The position numbers and the translations under genes were made by a program. A model generated the notes under the pieces. That model was not told the DNA's origin. It ran no database searches and saw only the letters and a program-made list of their open reading frames with translations. From Neolewinella agarilytica (GTDB lineage Bacteria > Bacteroidota > Bacteroidia > Chitinophagales > Saprospiraceae), in NCBI RefSeq assembly GCF_900110645.1, contig NZ_FOFB01000004.1, positions 222,126 to 286,125 of the forward strand: a stretch of 64,000 bases of DNA, written 5' to 3'. Positions 53,203-61,463 of the stretch are shown here, in pieces. The first letter of the stretch is position 1. Each line of letters begins with the position of its first letter.

Positions 53203-56200
53203 ATGCACTGCATTCGCACGTGGGCCACGCTGGTTGGTCTGCTTTTTACCGTCGTTTTATCGGCGCAAACCGTTTCGGGTATCGTAATCGATGCTGAAAC
53301 ACAACAACCATTAATTGGAGCCTCCATTGTTGTAGAGGGAGACCCTGGTACAGTGACTGATCTCGACGGCAAATTCTCTTTTAGAGTGCCGGAATCAACG
53401 ACGCGAGTCATCGTTTCTTACGTTGGCTACGAAACATTAGCCTATGACCTGGGCGCAGACGCAGGTGCAAGGGAAGGTCTTACGATAGCATTGACGGCCG
53501 GCACCGCCCTGGGCGAAGTCGTCGTTACCGCCCTCGGCCTCGAGCGCGACAACCGCGAGCTCGGCTACGCCGTGCAGCAAATCGAGGGGGAGGCGCTGAC
53601 CGACGTCCAGGCCGTCAACTTCCTTGACAACCTGAGCGGGCAGGTCGCCGGCCTGCGCGTCACCGCCGGCGCCACGGGCGTGGGCTCCTCCAGCCAGATC
53701 GTCATTCGGGGGCAAACGTCCTTCACCAACAATAACCCGCTCTTCGTCGTAGATGGTACGCCGATCAATAATAACACCATCCTGAACCTGACCAACGAAG
53801 CCGCCGCTGGCTTTCAGGAGGTTGACTTCGGCAACGGGGCAATGGAGATCAACCCGGCGGACATCGAGTCCGTCTCCGTTCTCAAAGGAGCCTCCGCCGC
53901 CGCCCTTTACGGCACCCGCGCCGCCAACGGCGTCGTGCAAATCACCACCAAATCCGGTGGCCGCAAGCCGGGGCTGGGCATCAGCTTCAACTCCAGCTTT
54001 ACGGTGGATAACCCCTTTCAACTGCCGCGGGTCCAGAACGAATTCGGGCAGGGGCAAGGCGGGGAGTTTGAGTTCGTCGATGGCCTCGGAGCCGGCACGT
54101 CGGACAACATCACCTACAGCTACGGGCCGCGCCTCGATCAGGGACTCAACATCGCCCAGTTCGACAGCCCCGTCACCCTGCCCGACGGCAGGGTAGTACG
54201 CGGTGGCGACGTGGCCGTCCACGGCGGCGCGCCCATCACTCCTTCGCCCTGGGTGAGTAACCCGGACAACATCACCGGCTTCTACGAAACCGGCACCACG
54301 GCCATTAACAGTCTCTCCATCAGCGGTGGTGGTGACTTTGGTGACTTCCGCCTGTCGGCCTCCGACCTGCGTTCCGAGAGCTATATCCCCGGCGTCAACC
54401 TGAAGCGGAAGAACATCGCCGGTAAGTTCAGCTTCCGCCCAACGGAGAAGCTGCGCGTCAATGCCGTGATCAACTACATCAACAGCAACTCCGACAACCG
54501 CCCCGCCGCCGGCTATGGCTCCGAAAACATCGGCTACAGCCTCACGGCCTGGTACGGCCGGCAGACGAACACGGAGAGCCTGCGGGAGTACTGGCAGCCC
54601 GGTCTGGAAGGCGTGCAGCAATACAGCTTTAACTATACCTTCTTCGACAATCCTTTCTTCACGCTCTTTGAAAACCGCAACAGCTTTAACCGGGATCGCC
54701 TTTTCGGCAATCTCTCGGCCAGCTACGAGATTGCGCCGACACTGACGGCAACCGTTCGCTCGGGCATGGACTACAGCGACGAGAAACGGCAGTTTCGCCG
54801 CCACTTCAGCACCAACCGCTTCAGCCAGGGCGGCTACGCCGAAAACGATGTCTTTTACCGGGAGATCAACACCGACTTCCTGCTGGATTACCATCCAACC
54901 CTGAGCGGTAACTTCAGCCTCAACCTGCTCGCCGGCGGCAACCGCCTCGACCAACAAGCACAGAACACCCAGAGCCAGGCCCTGACGTTGGCGCAGCCGG
55001 GTGTTTTCCGTCTCAGCAATGCCGCCAGCCCGGTCGAGATCTTCGATCAGGTAGCCAATAAACGTATCAACAGTCTCTACGGTCTGGCCAAGATCGGCTA
55101 CAAAGACTTCCTCTTTCTGGACGTGACCGGCCGCAACGACTGGTCTTCTGCCCTGGCAACCCCCACGAACGCCGAAAACACCAGTTTTTTCTACCCCAGT
55201 GTGAGCCTCAGCTTCCTGGCGGACCGGGTACTCAACCTCCCCGACAACGTCAGCTTCCTGCAACTCCGCGCCAACTGGGCGCAGGTAGGCAACGACACCG
55301 ACCCCTACCGCACGAGTTCGACCTTTGTGGCGCAGACTCCCTTCGGTGGTCAGCCCACCTTCTCTGAGCAAGCCGTGCTGGCCGCTCCTGGTCTGATGCC
55401 AGAGCAAACAACCAGTGCCGAAGTTGGCTTTGACGCCCGCTTTCTGGATGACCGCATCGGGCTGGACCTTACTTATTACCAGCAGACAACGGAGAATCAG
55501 ATTCTGAGTCTGCCCGTTCCGCTGTCTTCCGGCTACCGCGAACAGATCGTTAACGGCGGCAAAGTGAGTGCTAACGGACTGGAGGCCGTGCTGAGCCTGC
55601 GTCCCGTCTGGAACAATAAATTTAAGTGGACGAGCCGCTTCAACTTCAGCACCAACCGCGCTACGGTGGACGAGCTGCCCGACGGCACTGAGCGATTTAC
55701 CCTGGCCTACAGCCGAGTCTACAACTCCGTGAATCAGACGGTCTTTTTCATCGTCGAAGAAGGCGGAGAAATTGGTGACATCTGGGGAACGGGCTACCTG
55801 CGCAATGAAGATGGTGAGCTGGTGCTCAACGCCGATGGCGGTTTCATTGCCGACAACAACCTCAAAAAACTGGGGAACGCTAATCCGGACTTCATCCTGG
55901 GCTTCCAGAATAACTTCCGCTTCGGGAACTTCGACTTTGGCCTGCTGCTGGACTGGCGGCAGGGTGGAGAGCTCGTCAGCCGGACACTGGCGCTGGCCGG
56001 CGTAGCCGGGCAGTTGGAGGAAACTGTTGATCGGCCCGCCGAAGGCTTCGTCATCGAAGGCGTCCAGAACACGGGCACGGACGAGAGCCCCGTCTACACC
56101 CCCAACACAACGGCCGTTTCGGCGGAGAGCTTTTACCGCAGCTTCTACAACCGGAACCATGAGGAGAACAACGTCTACGACGCCAGCTACCTCAAAATCC

Positions 56201-56436
56201 GGGAGGCTTCCATCACCTATCGCCTGAGCCAAAGCCAACTGGCGGATAGCTTCCTGAGCGGCTTGGGCAGCCTGAGCATCAGCCTGATCGGGCGGAACCT
56301 GCATGCCTTCACGGAAATCCCTCATTTCGACCCGGAGCAGTTTGCCATCCAGGGGCAGAACATCGTTGGGGGCGTGGAGGACATTTCTTACCCCTCAGCT
56401 CGTTCCGTTGGACTTAATCTGGGGCTGGAGTTCTAG
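53203..56436 (+). CDS. SusC/RagA-family TonB-linked outer membrane transporter (second pair)
   Basis: About 1077 residues. ATG 53203 (MHCIRTWATLVGLLFTVVLS, then AQ) begins the signal peptide; the frame from 53158 starts inside the repeat and is not the start. A carboxypeptidase-like domain (QTVSGIVIDAETQQPLIGAS) is followed by the plug (EVVVTALGLERDNRELGYAV) and barrel ending SARSVGLNLGLEF. Codons for GADAGAREG carry the dispersed motif as an in-frame insertion between the first domain and the plug. Its SusD partner follows. In a region of arsenosugar-type genes, but the substrate is unknown. Confidence 0.93.
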   Translation: MHCIRTWATLVGLLFTVVLSAQTVSGIVIDAETQQPLIGASIVVEGDPGTVTDLDGKFSFRVPESTTRVIVSYVGYETLAYDLGADAGAREGLTIALTAGTALGEVVVTALGLERDNRELGYAVQQIEGEALTDVQAVNFLDNLSGQVAGLRVTAGATGVGSSSQIVIRGQTSFTNNNPLFVVDGTPINNNTILNLTNEAAAGFQEVDFGNGAMEINPADIESVSVLKGASAAALYGTRAANGVVQITTKSGGRKPGLGISFNSSFTVDNPFQLPRVQNEFGQGQGGEFEFVDGLGAGTSDNITYSYGPRLDQGLNIAQFDSPVTLPDGRVVRGGDVAVHGGAPITPSPWVSNPDNITGFYETGTTAINSLSISGGGDFGDFRLSASDLRSESYIPGVNLKRKNIAGKFSFRPTEKLRVNAVINYINSNSDNRPAAGYGSENIGYSLTAWYGRQTNTESLREYWQPGLEGVQQYSFNYTFFDNPFFTLFENRNSFNRDRLFGNLSASYEIAPTLTATVRSGMDYSDEKRQFRRHFSTNRFSQGGYAENDVFYREINTDFLLDYHPTLSGNFSLNLLAGGNRLDQQAQNTQSQALTLAQPGVFRLSNAASPVEIFDQVANKRINSLYGLAKIGYKDFLFLDVTGRNDWSSALATPTNAENTSFFYPSVSLSFLADRVLNLPDNVSFLQLRANWAQVGNDTDPYRTSSTFVAQTPFGGQPTFSEQAVLAAPGLMPEQTTSAEVGFDARFLDDRIGLDLTYYQQTTENQILSLPVPLSSGYREQIVNGGKVSANGLEAVLSLRPVWNNKFKWTSRFNFSTNRATVDELPDGTERFTLAYSRVYNSVNQTVFFIVEEGGEIGDIWGTGYLRNEDGELVLNADGGFIADNNLKKLGNANPDFILGFQNNFRFGNFDFGLLLDWRQGGELVSRTLALAGVAGQLEETVDRPAEGFVIEGVQNTGTDESPVYTPNTTAVSAESFYRSFYNRNHEENNVYDASYLKIREASITYRLSQSQLADSFLSGLGSLSISLIGRNLHAFTEIPHFDPEQFAIQGQNIVGGVEDISYPSARSVGLNLGLEF
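53452..53470 (-). repeat. Dispersed motif, copy 9, inside the second susC
   Basis: Minus strand TTGCACCTGCGTCTGCGCC, in frame in the codons for GADAGARE between the N-terminal domain and the plug. Confidence 0.6.
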
Positions 56437-56504
56437 TTTGTACCGCCGACTTCAGTCGGCGGCCACCGCAAATTCCGCCGACTGAAGTCGGCGGTACAGA
56501 CAAA
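56437..56504. repeat. REP-like double palindrome, copy B
   Basis: Same element as at 53123-53183, more perfect: CCGCCGACTTCAGTCGGCGG at 56443-56462 and CCGCCGACTGAAGTCGGCGG at 56475-56494, flanked by TTTGTA and TACAGACAAA. It starts at the base after the susC stop codon. Confidence 0.92.
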
Positions 56505-56506
56505 CC

Positions 56507-56526
56507 CTGCATCCTGCGTTCGCGCC
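56507..56526 (+). repeat. Dispersed motif, copy 10 (CTGCATCCTGCG type)
   Basis: CTGCATCCTGCGTTCGCGCC, directly following the palindrome and 15 bp before the susD start. Confidence 0.6.
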
Positions 56527-56541
56527 AAAAAAATAAAAATA

Positions 56542-57978
56542 ATGACTAAGTCAAGTCTCCTTATATCCCTTCTTCCTTTCCTCCTTTTCTTCGCCTGTAC
56601 TAATGATTTTGAGGACATCAACACCAACGAAAACGCCCCCAGCGAAGTCCAGCCCGAGCTCCTGCTGCGTCAGGTTTTGTACGGCTATGGCGACGCTATG
56701 AGCTACGAGGGTTTTGTGGCGGGCAACCTGCTGAGCCAGCATTTTTCGATGATCGATTTTAACCTCTTTGATCGCCACGCGCTGAGCTCTCCGCAGGAAG
56801 GCGGTAACCCCTGGCCGATTCTTTACACGGCCCTTCGGGATAATGAGACCATTCTGGAACTCAGCCGGGAGAATTCCGCCCGCGCCGTTTATGAAGGCCC
56901 TGCGTTGGTCATGAAGGCCTACCTGGCCATGACGCTGACGGATATGTTTGGAGATGTACCTTACTTTGAAGCCTTCCGGGGCCGCGCTACCGGTGTTGTG
57001 ACGCCGAAGTATGACCGGCAGGAAGACATTTACACCGCCGCCGGTGGTATTCTTGATAATCTGGAACAGGCCGTTATCGCGCTCGATGCCTACCAGGGAG
57101 CGCAGCCTCTGAACGGGGATATCCTCTTCAATGGAAATCTGGATGGTTGGGTACGCTTTGCCAATAGCTTACGGATAAAAGCACTGATGCGCATCTCCGC
57201 CCGCCGGGACCCATCGGCTGAGCTCCGGCAGATTTTTACGGACGGCCGTATTATTACCTCCAATGAGCAAAACGCCACTTTCGACTTTGCCGCCGGGCCA
57301 CCCAACAGCTTTCCCTTTGCAACGGCACGGATTGGTATTTTCAACGTCTTCCTGATGAGTGAAACGGCGGAAGGTATTTACGCCGATTCAGGAGACCCGC
57401 GGGTAGGAACTCACTTTCGCCCCAGTGCCGCAAACGGTGAATTCGCGGGCATTATTAACGGTATTGACGCTTCGAGCGCCATCACGCCCGACGACTTCGC
57501 CCGGCCCGGTACCATCTGGCGCGAGAATACGGGCGACCACGATTTCAACTTCCTTACCGCCTGGGAGACTGATTTTCTGCTGTCCGAAGCCGCTCTGAAG
57601 GGATACATCGATGGGGATGCGCAGACTTACTACGAAAGTGCTGTGTTCAAGGCTTTCGACTACTGGCTCACGGCCATTCCCGGCAATCACCTGACGCGCA
57701 GCTCCGCTGCCTGGAACGAAGACCGGGGCCTGGAGCTCATCATTACCCAAAAATGGATCGCTTCTATCGGCAACGCCTACGAAGGCTGGGCGGAGTGGCG
57801 CCGGACAGGCTTCCCCGCGCTGAAGCCCGTACAGGCTAGCTTGAATGGCGGTCTCTACCCGGTCCGCATGCCGTACCCCAGTGACGAGCAAGCACTCAAC
57901 TTTGAAAACTACCAGACAGCCGCCGCCGCTACCGAAGGCAACTCGGTGAACGTGCGGGTATGGTGGGACTTGGAATAG
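56542..57978 (+). CDS. SusD/RagB-like surface lipoprotein (SusD-like type 2)
   Basis: A 478-residue lipoprotein (lipobox LFFACTNDFE). It resembles the SusD_like group, with FEDINTNENAPSEVQPELLL at the front, PALVMKAYLAMTLTDMFGDV in the TPR-like core and EGWAEWRRTGFPALKPVQAS near the end. It pairs with the SusC gene 105 bp upstream. Between the two stand the palindromic repeat and a dispersed motif copy, an unusual insertion in a pair that is normally close. Ligand unknown. Confidence 0.9.
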   Translation: MTKSSLLISLLPFLLFFACTNDFEDINTNENAPSEVQPELLLRQVLYGYGDAMSYEGFVAGNLLSQHFSMIDFNLFDRHALSSPQEGGNPWPILYTALRDNETILELSRENSARAVYEGPALVMKAYLAMTLTDMFGDVPYFEAFRGRATGVVTPKYDRQEDIYTAAGGILDNLEQAVIALDAYQGAQPLNGDILFNGNLDGWVRFANSLRIKALMRISARRDPSAELRQIFTDGRIITSNEQNATFDFAAGPPNSFPFATARIGIFNVFLMSETAEGIYADSGDPRVGTHFRPSAANGEFAGIINGIDASSAITPDDFARPGTIWRENTGDHDFNFLTAWETDFLLSEAALKGYIDGDAQTYYESAVFKAFDYWLTAIPGNHLTRSSAAWNEDRGLELIITQKWIASIGNAYEGWAEWRRTGFPALKPVQASLNGGLYPVRMPYPSDEQALNFENYQTAAAATEGNSVNVRVWWDLE

Positions 57979-58013
57979 TCTTGTAGTCCGGTAGGCTGCC
58001 GCATTTTGGAGGC
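57979..58013 (+). repeat. CTTGTAGTCCGGTAGGCT repeat, single arm
   Basis: The unit TCTTGTAGTCCGGTAGGCT, then GCCGCATTTTGGAGGC, begins at the base after the susD stop codon. It is the inverse of the arms at 61361-61461. Confidence 0.8.
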
Positions 58014-58114
58014 ATTACTGGTTTTAGTACTTATCGAAAATCAATAGTATCAATCTAACTGACTTTACATCCATCAATCTAATCCAGTGGGTACTGGTCA
58101 TCGGCTCCAGCCTG

Positions 58115-59509
58115 TTGCTTTTTGCGGTGGCGCCTTTGGCGCGCACGGCCTCCGAGTTCTTCGGCGGAGCACGGCGTGACCGGGTGCCGTCGATGGTTGC
58201 CCTGACGAGCAGTCTCGTGATCAGTTGGTTGTTCGCCAAGTCAATCACCAATGCAGCGAACCTGGGATTGGCCTTCGGGCTGGTCGGGGGCGTAGCCTAT
58301 GCTGCCTACTACCTTAGTTTTGCGGTGGCGGGTTTTGTGATTTACGATATGCGGACGCGGGGCGGCTTTCGCTCCATTCACCATTTTCTGTCGGAGCGCT
58401 TCGGCCGCAAGGCGATGATTTTGTTTTCGCTCCTGATTTGTTTCCGGCTGTTCAATGAAGTGTGGTCGAACACGATGGTGATTGGCAGTTATTTTGGTGG
58501 GGTGGGGGAGCCGGCCTACTACGCGGCGATCCTGGTCTTTACCGCACTGACGCTGGCGTACAGCCTGAAGGGCGGGATGTCGTCGAGTATTCTGACGGAC
58601 GTGATTCAGATGGTGCTGTTCGGGGTTTTGATTACCATCATCTTACTGGCCCTATTGCCCAAGGTGGAATACGACCTTGCCCCGGTGCTCAGCAGCGGGG
58701 AATGGACGATGGCGGCGGGCGGCAACCTGCTGCTGGTGGCGATCCTCCAGAGTTTTAGCTATCCTTTTCACGATCCGGTAATGACGGATCGGGGCTTTCT
58801 GAGCGACCCGAAGACGACGCTGAAGGCTTTTCTGTGGGCTGCGCCGATTGGCTTCCTGTGTATCCTGCTCTTTAGCGTGGTGGGTATTTATGGCGGTATC
58901 GCTGGCGTGCAAGGGCAGGCACCCGTTGAGGTGGCCAAGCTGCTGGGCGGGCCGATTCTGCTGGTGATGAACTTCATCATGATCACCTCGGCGGCCAGTA
59001 CGCTGGACTCTACGTTTACGAGTTTTTCGAAGCTGGCGGTGGTGGATTTGGGGGCGGGTAAGGGCTTGGCGCGGCCGCAGGTGCAAGGAGAGGTTAAAAA
59101 GCAATGGGCTACAAAGCCTGACGGATCCCAGATATTCTTCTCCAGCCCAAAAGAACAAGGCTTGCTCTCCGCCGGCCGCTTAGCGATGATTACTATCGTT
59201 ATTCTGGGCACCATCCCCGTCTTTCTGAACCCGGCTATCCTCTCGGCGACAACGGTGTCGGGAGCCATGGTGGCGGGCCTGGCGCCGGTCTTCTGTCTGT
59301 GGCGCATCAAAGCGCCACCGCTGAGCTTCTGGCTGTCGGTAGGCTTTGGCTTGTTTTGTGGCTTTATGCTGGTTTCCGGCCTCTGGCCGGAGTGGCTGAC
59401 GGTCTCCTCCGGGAAATACGCTGATCTTTTGGGCGTAACGCTTGTTGAGGTCGTGGGCTGTTTCTCGCTCTACCTTTTGGGTATGCAACTTCAACCTTCT
59501 GAACCATGA
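58115..59509 (+). CDS. Sodium:solute symporter (start codon uncertain)
   Basis: At least 464 residues with about 12 membrane helices of the SSS family (FRLFNEVWSNTMVIGSYFGG, SFSYPFHDPVMTDRGFLSDP, MITSAASTLDSTFTSFSKLA). The frame is open back to 58028, and the codons upstream of 58115 read SINLTDFTSINLIQWVLVIG, a natural N-terminus and first half of helix 1. That stretch has no ATG, GTG or TTG; the first canonical start is TTG 58115, inside helix 1. ATC at 58049 falls where a Met would be expected. It may be a rare start or a point-mutated gene. The insertion GLARPQVQGE in a loop is the dispersed motif. The stop overlaps the next start (ATGA). Confidence 0.83.
   Translation: MLFAVAPLARTASEFFGGARRDRVPSMVALTSSLVISWLFAKSITNAANLGLAFGLVGGVAYAAYYLSFAVAGFVIYDMRTRGGFRSIHHFLSERFGRKAMILFSLLICFRLFNEVWSNTMVIGSYFGGVGEPAYYAAILVFTALTLAYSLKGGMSSSILTDVIQMVLFGVLITIILLALLPKVEYDLAPVLSSGEWTMAAGGNLLLVAILQSFSYPFHDPVMTDRGFLSDPKTTLKAFLWAAPIGFLCILLFSVVGIYGGIAGVQGQAPVEVAKLLGGPILLVMNFIMITSAASTLDSTFTSFSKLAVVDLGAGKGLARPQVQGEVKKQWATKPDGSQIFFSSPKEQGLLSAGRLAMITIVILGTIPVFLNPAILSATTVSGAMVAGLAPVFCLWRIKAPPLSFWLSVGFGLFCGFMLVSGLWPEWLTVSSGKYADLLGVTLVEVVGCFSLYLLGMQLQPSEP
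59068..59086 (-). repeat. Dispersed motif, copy 11, inside the symporter gene
   Basis: Minus strand TTGCACCTGCGGCCGCGCC, in frame in the codons for LARPQVQG in a loop. Confidence 0.65.
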
Positions 59510-59847
59510 GTAAAGACCAACCACTAAGCTGGGCAGAATTCGAACGGGTAGAAATGCGCGTGGGCACTGTCGTGTCCGCCGAGCCCTTCCCGGAAGCCCG
59601 AAACCCCAGCTACCGGCTGGTGATCGACTTTGGTGAGTTAGGAGAGCGGAAAACCTCCGCGCAGATCACGGATAAATACTCTCCGGAAGAACTCGTTGGC
59701 CGGCAGGTTATTGCCGTCGTCAACTTCCCACCGAAACAGATTGCCAGCATGATGAGTGAATGCCTGGTGTTGGGTGGAATGGAAGGAAAATTGATCACTT
59801 TGTTGCGGCCCGATGAAGTGGTGGCGAATGGAACACGTGTAGGATAA
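59506..59847 (+). CDS. csaA: CsaA-like tRNA-binding protein
   Basis: A 113-residue OB-fold protein. The core FERVEMRVGTVVSAEPFPEA, then IDFGELGERKTSAQIT and GRQVIAVVNFPPKQIASMMS are the signature of CsaA/Trbp111-type tRNA-binding dimers; SECLVLGG follows. Its start overlaps the symporter stop by 4 bp (ATGA) and its stop overlaps the next start by 1 bp (TAATG), so the three are translated together. Why a tRNA-binding protein is coupled to these neighbours is not clear. Confidence 0.92.
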   Translation: MSKDQPLSWAEFERVEMRVGTVVSAEPFPEARNPSYRLVIDFGELGERKTSAQITDKYSPEELVGRQVIAVVNFPPKQIASMMSECLVLGGMEGKLITLLRPDEVVANGTRVG

Positions 59848-61301
59848 TGGATGAAACAAACGATAATATGCTGCAGGCTTTCTCCCCCACAGAGTTTACA
59901 CTCGGCTCTCTCTCCGGCCCTCTCCTCATCTTCGGCGGGGCCTACTCTAACCTGGAGGCGCTCACGGCCCTCCGGGCCGAGGCCGAGCGTAAGGGTATCC
60001 CGCCGGAGAACGTTATCTGCTGCGGCGACACCCCCGGCTACTGCGCCGATCCCGCCGCCTGCCTCGACCTGATCGAAGACTGGGGCATCCACGCCATTGC
60101 CGGCAACGTAGAGACGAACCTCGTCAATGGAACGGACGACTGCGGTTGCGGATTCGGCGATGGCTCCCGCTGCGACATGTTTGCCAGGCTCTGGTACAAA
60201 TACGCCGCCAACAACGTCACCGAACGCAACCTGGAATACATGGCCGGTTTGCCGGATCTGCTACGCTTCACTTACGCCGGCCGCGAAGTAGTGGTACTGC
60301 ACGGCTCCCCGCGCAACCAGTCGGAGTTCGTCTGGCGAAGTACGGACGCGGATCAGAAAGCCCAATTTTGCGCGGTCGCAGGTGCAGAGGTGGTCATTGG
60401 GGGGCATTGTGGGTTGCCGTTTGCGGAGGAAATTACCATTACTGCCCCGCGTTCCGCCGACACATCGGATGAACTTTTGGCCGACTACGTCAGTCCCAAA
60501 GATGCATCCGATGAGCGGCTGGCCGGGCGCAGCGAACATCCTCATGCGGTAGCCCAATCAAATATCGCCAATCACCATTCGCAAATCGCATATCCTTCTC
60601 CACTCTGGCTCAATGCCGGTGTCATCGGAATGCCCGCCAATGACGGCACGCCGCGCACCTGGTTTATGACGCTTGACGACACGAACGGCTTTGATTACGA
60701 ATTTCACGCCCTCGACTACAACCATCAGGGGGCTAAAGCGCGTATGTTGGATGACCGCAGGTTACCCGTCTCCTACGCCGCTACGCTAACGACCGGGATC
60801 TGGGACAACACCGAGATAATGCCATCCGCCGAGGAGGCAAGAGAAGGTGTTGCGCTCGACCCCGAAACCATTAAGGCGGAGGCTTCCGCTGCTTTCTATC
60901 AACAAACATTGCATCCTGCGGCCGCGCCCACCAAAGCCGGGTTACCGCTGAAAAATATCACCAAAATGGAAAAGTACTCCGACCCCAAAGACCTGAAGTC
61001 TTTCGGCAAAATTGTCGACTGGCAGGAGGATATGGGTAATAAATTCTTCGACTGGTACAGCGGAGTCACCGAAGGCGATTCAGCGCTGACCGAACGCGAA
61101 AAGGCACTCATTGCCCTCGCCGTCAGTCACGCGATTCAGTGTTCTTACTGTATCGACGCTTACACCACGAACTCCCTGCAGGCAGGAGCCGACGAGGAGC
61201 AAATGATGGAAGCCGTACACGTAGCTGCCGCCGTGAAGGCAGGAACAACCCTTATTTACGCCAGACAAATGCAACGACAGGTGGAGAAGGTAGTCATGTA
61301 G
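59847..61301 (+). CDS. Metallophosphoesterase-like protein fused to arsenosugar-associated peroxidase-like domain
   Basis: A 484-residue two-part protein. Residues about 24-310 follow the calcineurin-like fold, but the metal ligands are changed: SDIHGN has become FGGAYSNLEAL (Asp to Gly, His to Tyr), GNHD has become GNVE and GHTH has become GHCG; GDTPGYCADP keeps its Asp. A Cys-rich loop (DDCGCGFGDGSRC) is present. Residues 374-484 form an AhpD/carboxymuconolactone-like domain with CSYC (AIQCSYCIDAYTTN), as in peroxidase-like proteins of arsenosugar loci. That part begins with its own Met (MEKYSDPKDL), and the join carries a dispersed motif copy. Residues about 230-247 (AQSNIANHHSQIAY) look repeat-derived. 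Confidence 0.8.
   Translation: MDETNDNMLQAFSPTEFTLGSLSGPLLIFGGAYSNLEALTALRAEAERKGIPPENVICCGDTPGYCADPAACLDLIEDWGIHAIAGNVETNLVNGTDDCGCGFGDGSRCDMFARLWYKYAANNVTERNLEYMAGLPDLLRFTYAGREVVVLHGSPRNQSEFVWRSTDADQKAQFCAVAGAEVVIGGHCGLPFAEEITITAPRSADTSDELLADYVSPKDASDERLAGRSEHPHAVAQSNIANHHSQIAYPSPLWLNAGVIGMPANDGTPRTWFMTLDDTNGFDYEFHALDYNHQGAKARMLDDRRLPVSYAATLTTGIWDNTEIMPSAEEAREGVALDPETIKAEASAAFYQQTLHPAAAPTKAGLPLKNITKMEKYSDPKDLKSFGKIVDWQEDMGNKFFDWYSGVTEGDSALTEREKALIALAVSHAIQCSYCIDAYTTNSLQAGADEEQMMEAVHVAAAVKAGTTLIYARQMQRQVEKVVM
60370..60387 (-). repeat. Dispersed motif, copy 12, inside the fusion gene
   Basis: Minus strand CTGCACCTGCGACCGCGC, in the codons for CAVAGAEV. It may be natural coding sequence, since homologous residues are expected here. 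Confidence 0.4.
60910..60929 (+). repeat. Dispersed motif, copy 13, at the domain junction of the fusion gene
   Basis: TTGCATCCTGCGGCCGCGCC, in the codons for LHPAAAP, about 40 bp before the internal Met where the peroxidase-like domain begins. Confidence 0.65.
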
Positions 61302-61461
61302 TCTTGTGGTCTGGTAGGCTCCGCACATTGGAGACGCTATAGGCGTAACTGATGCCGCTTCCCCAATGTAGTAGCCTACTAGACCATCGAACTACAAGAC
61401 TACAAGCCTCCCTCCTCCAAAATGCGGTAGCCTACCAGACTACCGAACTACAAGACTACAA
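61302..61461. repeat. CTTGTAGTC...GGTAGGCT repeats, three arms
   Basis: Begins at the base after the fusion-gene stop. Arm one, TCTTGTGGTCTGGTAGGCT, runs forward (61302-61320 and on); arms two and three (about 61361-61407 and 61415-61461) run inverted and share GTAGCCTAC(T/C)AGACTAC and GAACTACAAGACTACAA. All can pair with the arm at 57979-58013. The last ends 2 bp before the arsS start. Confidence 0.85.
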
Positions 61462-61463
61462 CC

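Noticed and set aside
53437..56325. Minus-strand frame of 962 codons opposite the second susC
   Set aside because: GC-rich codon use in susC leaves the antisense frame open; the translation lacks any domain and the sense gene is certain.
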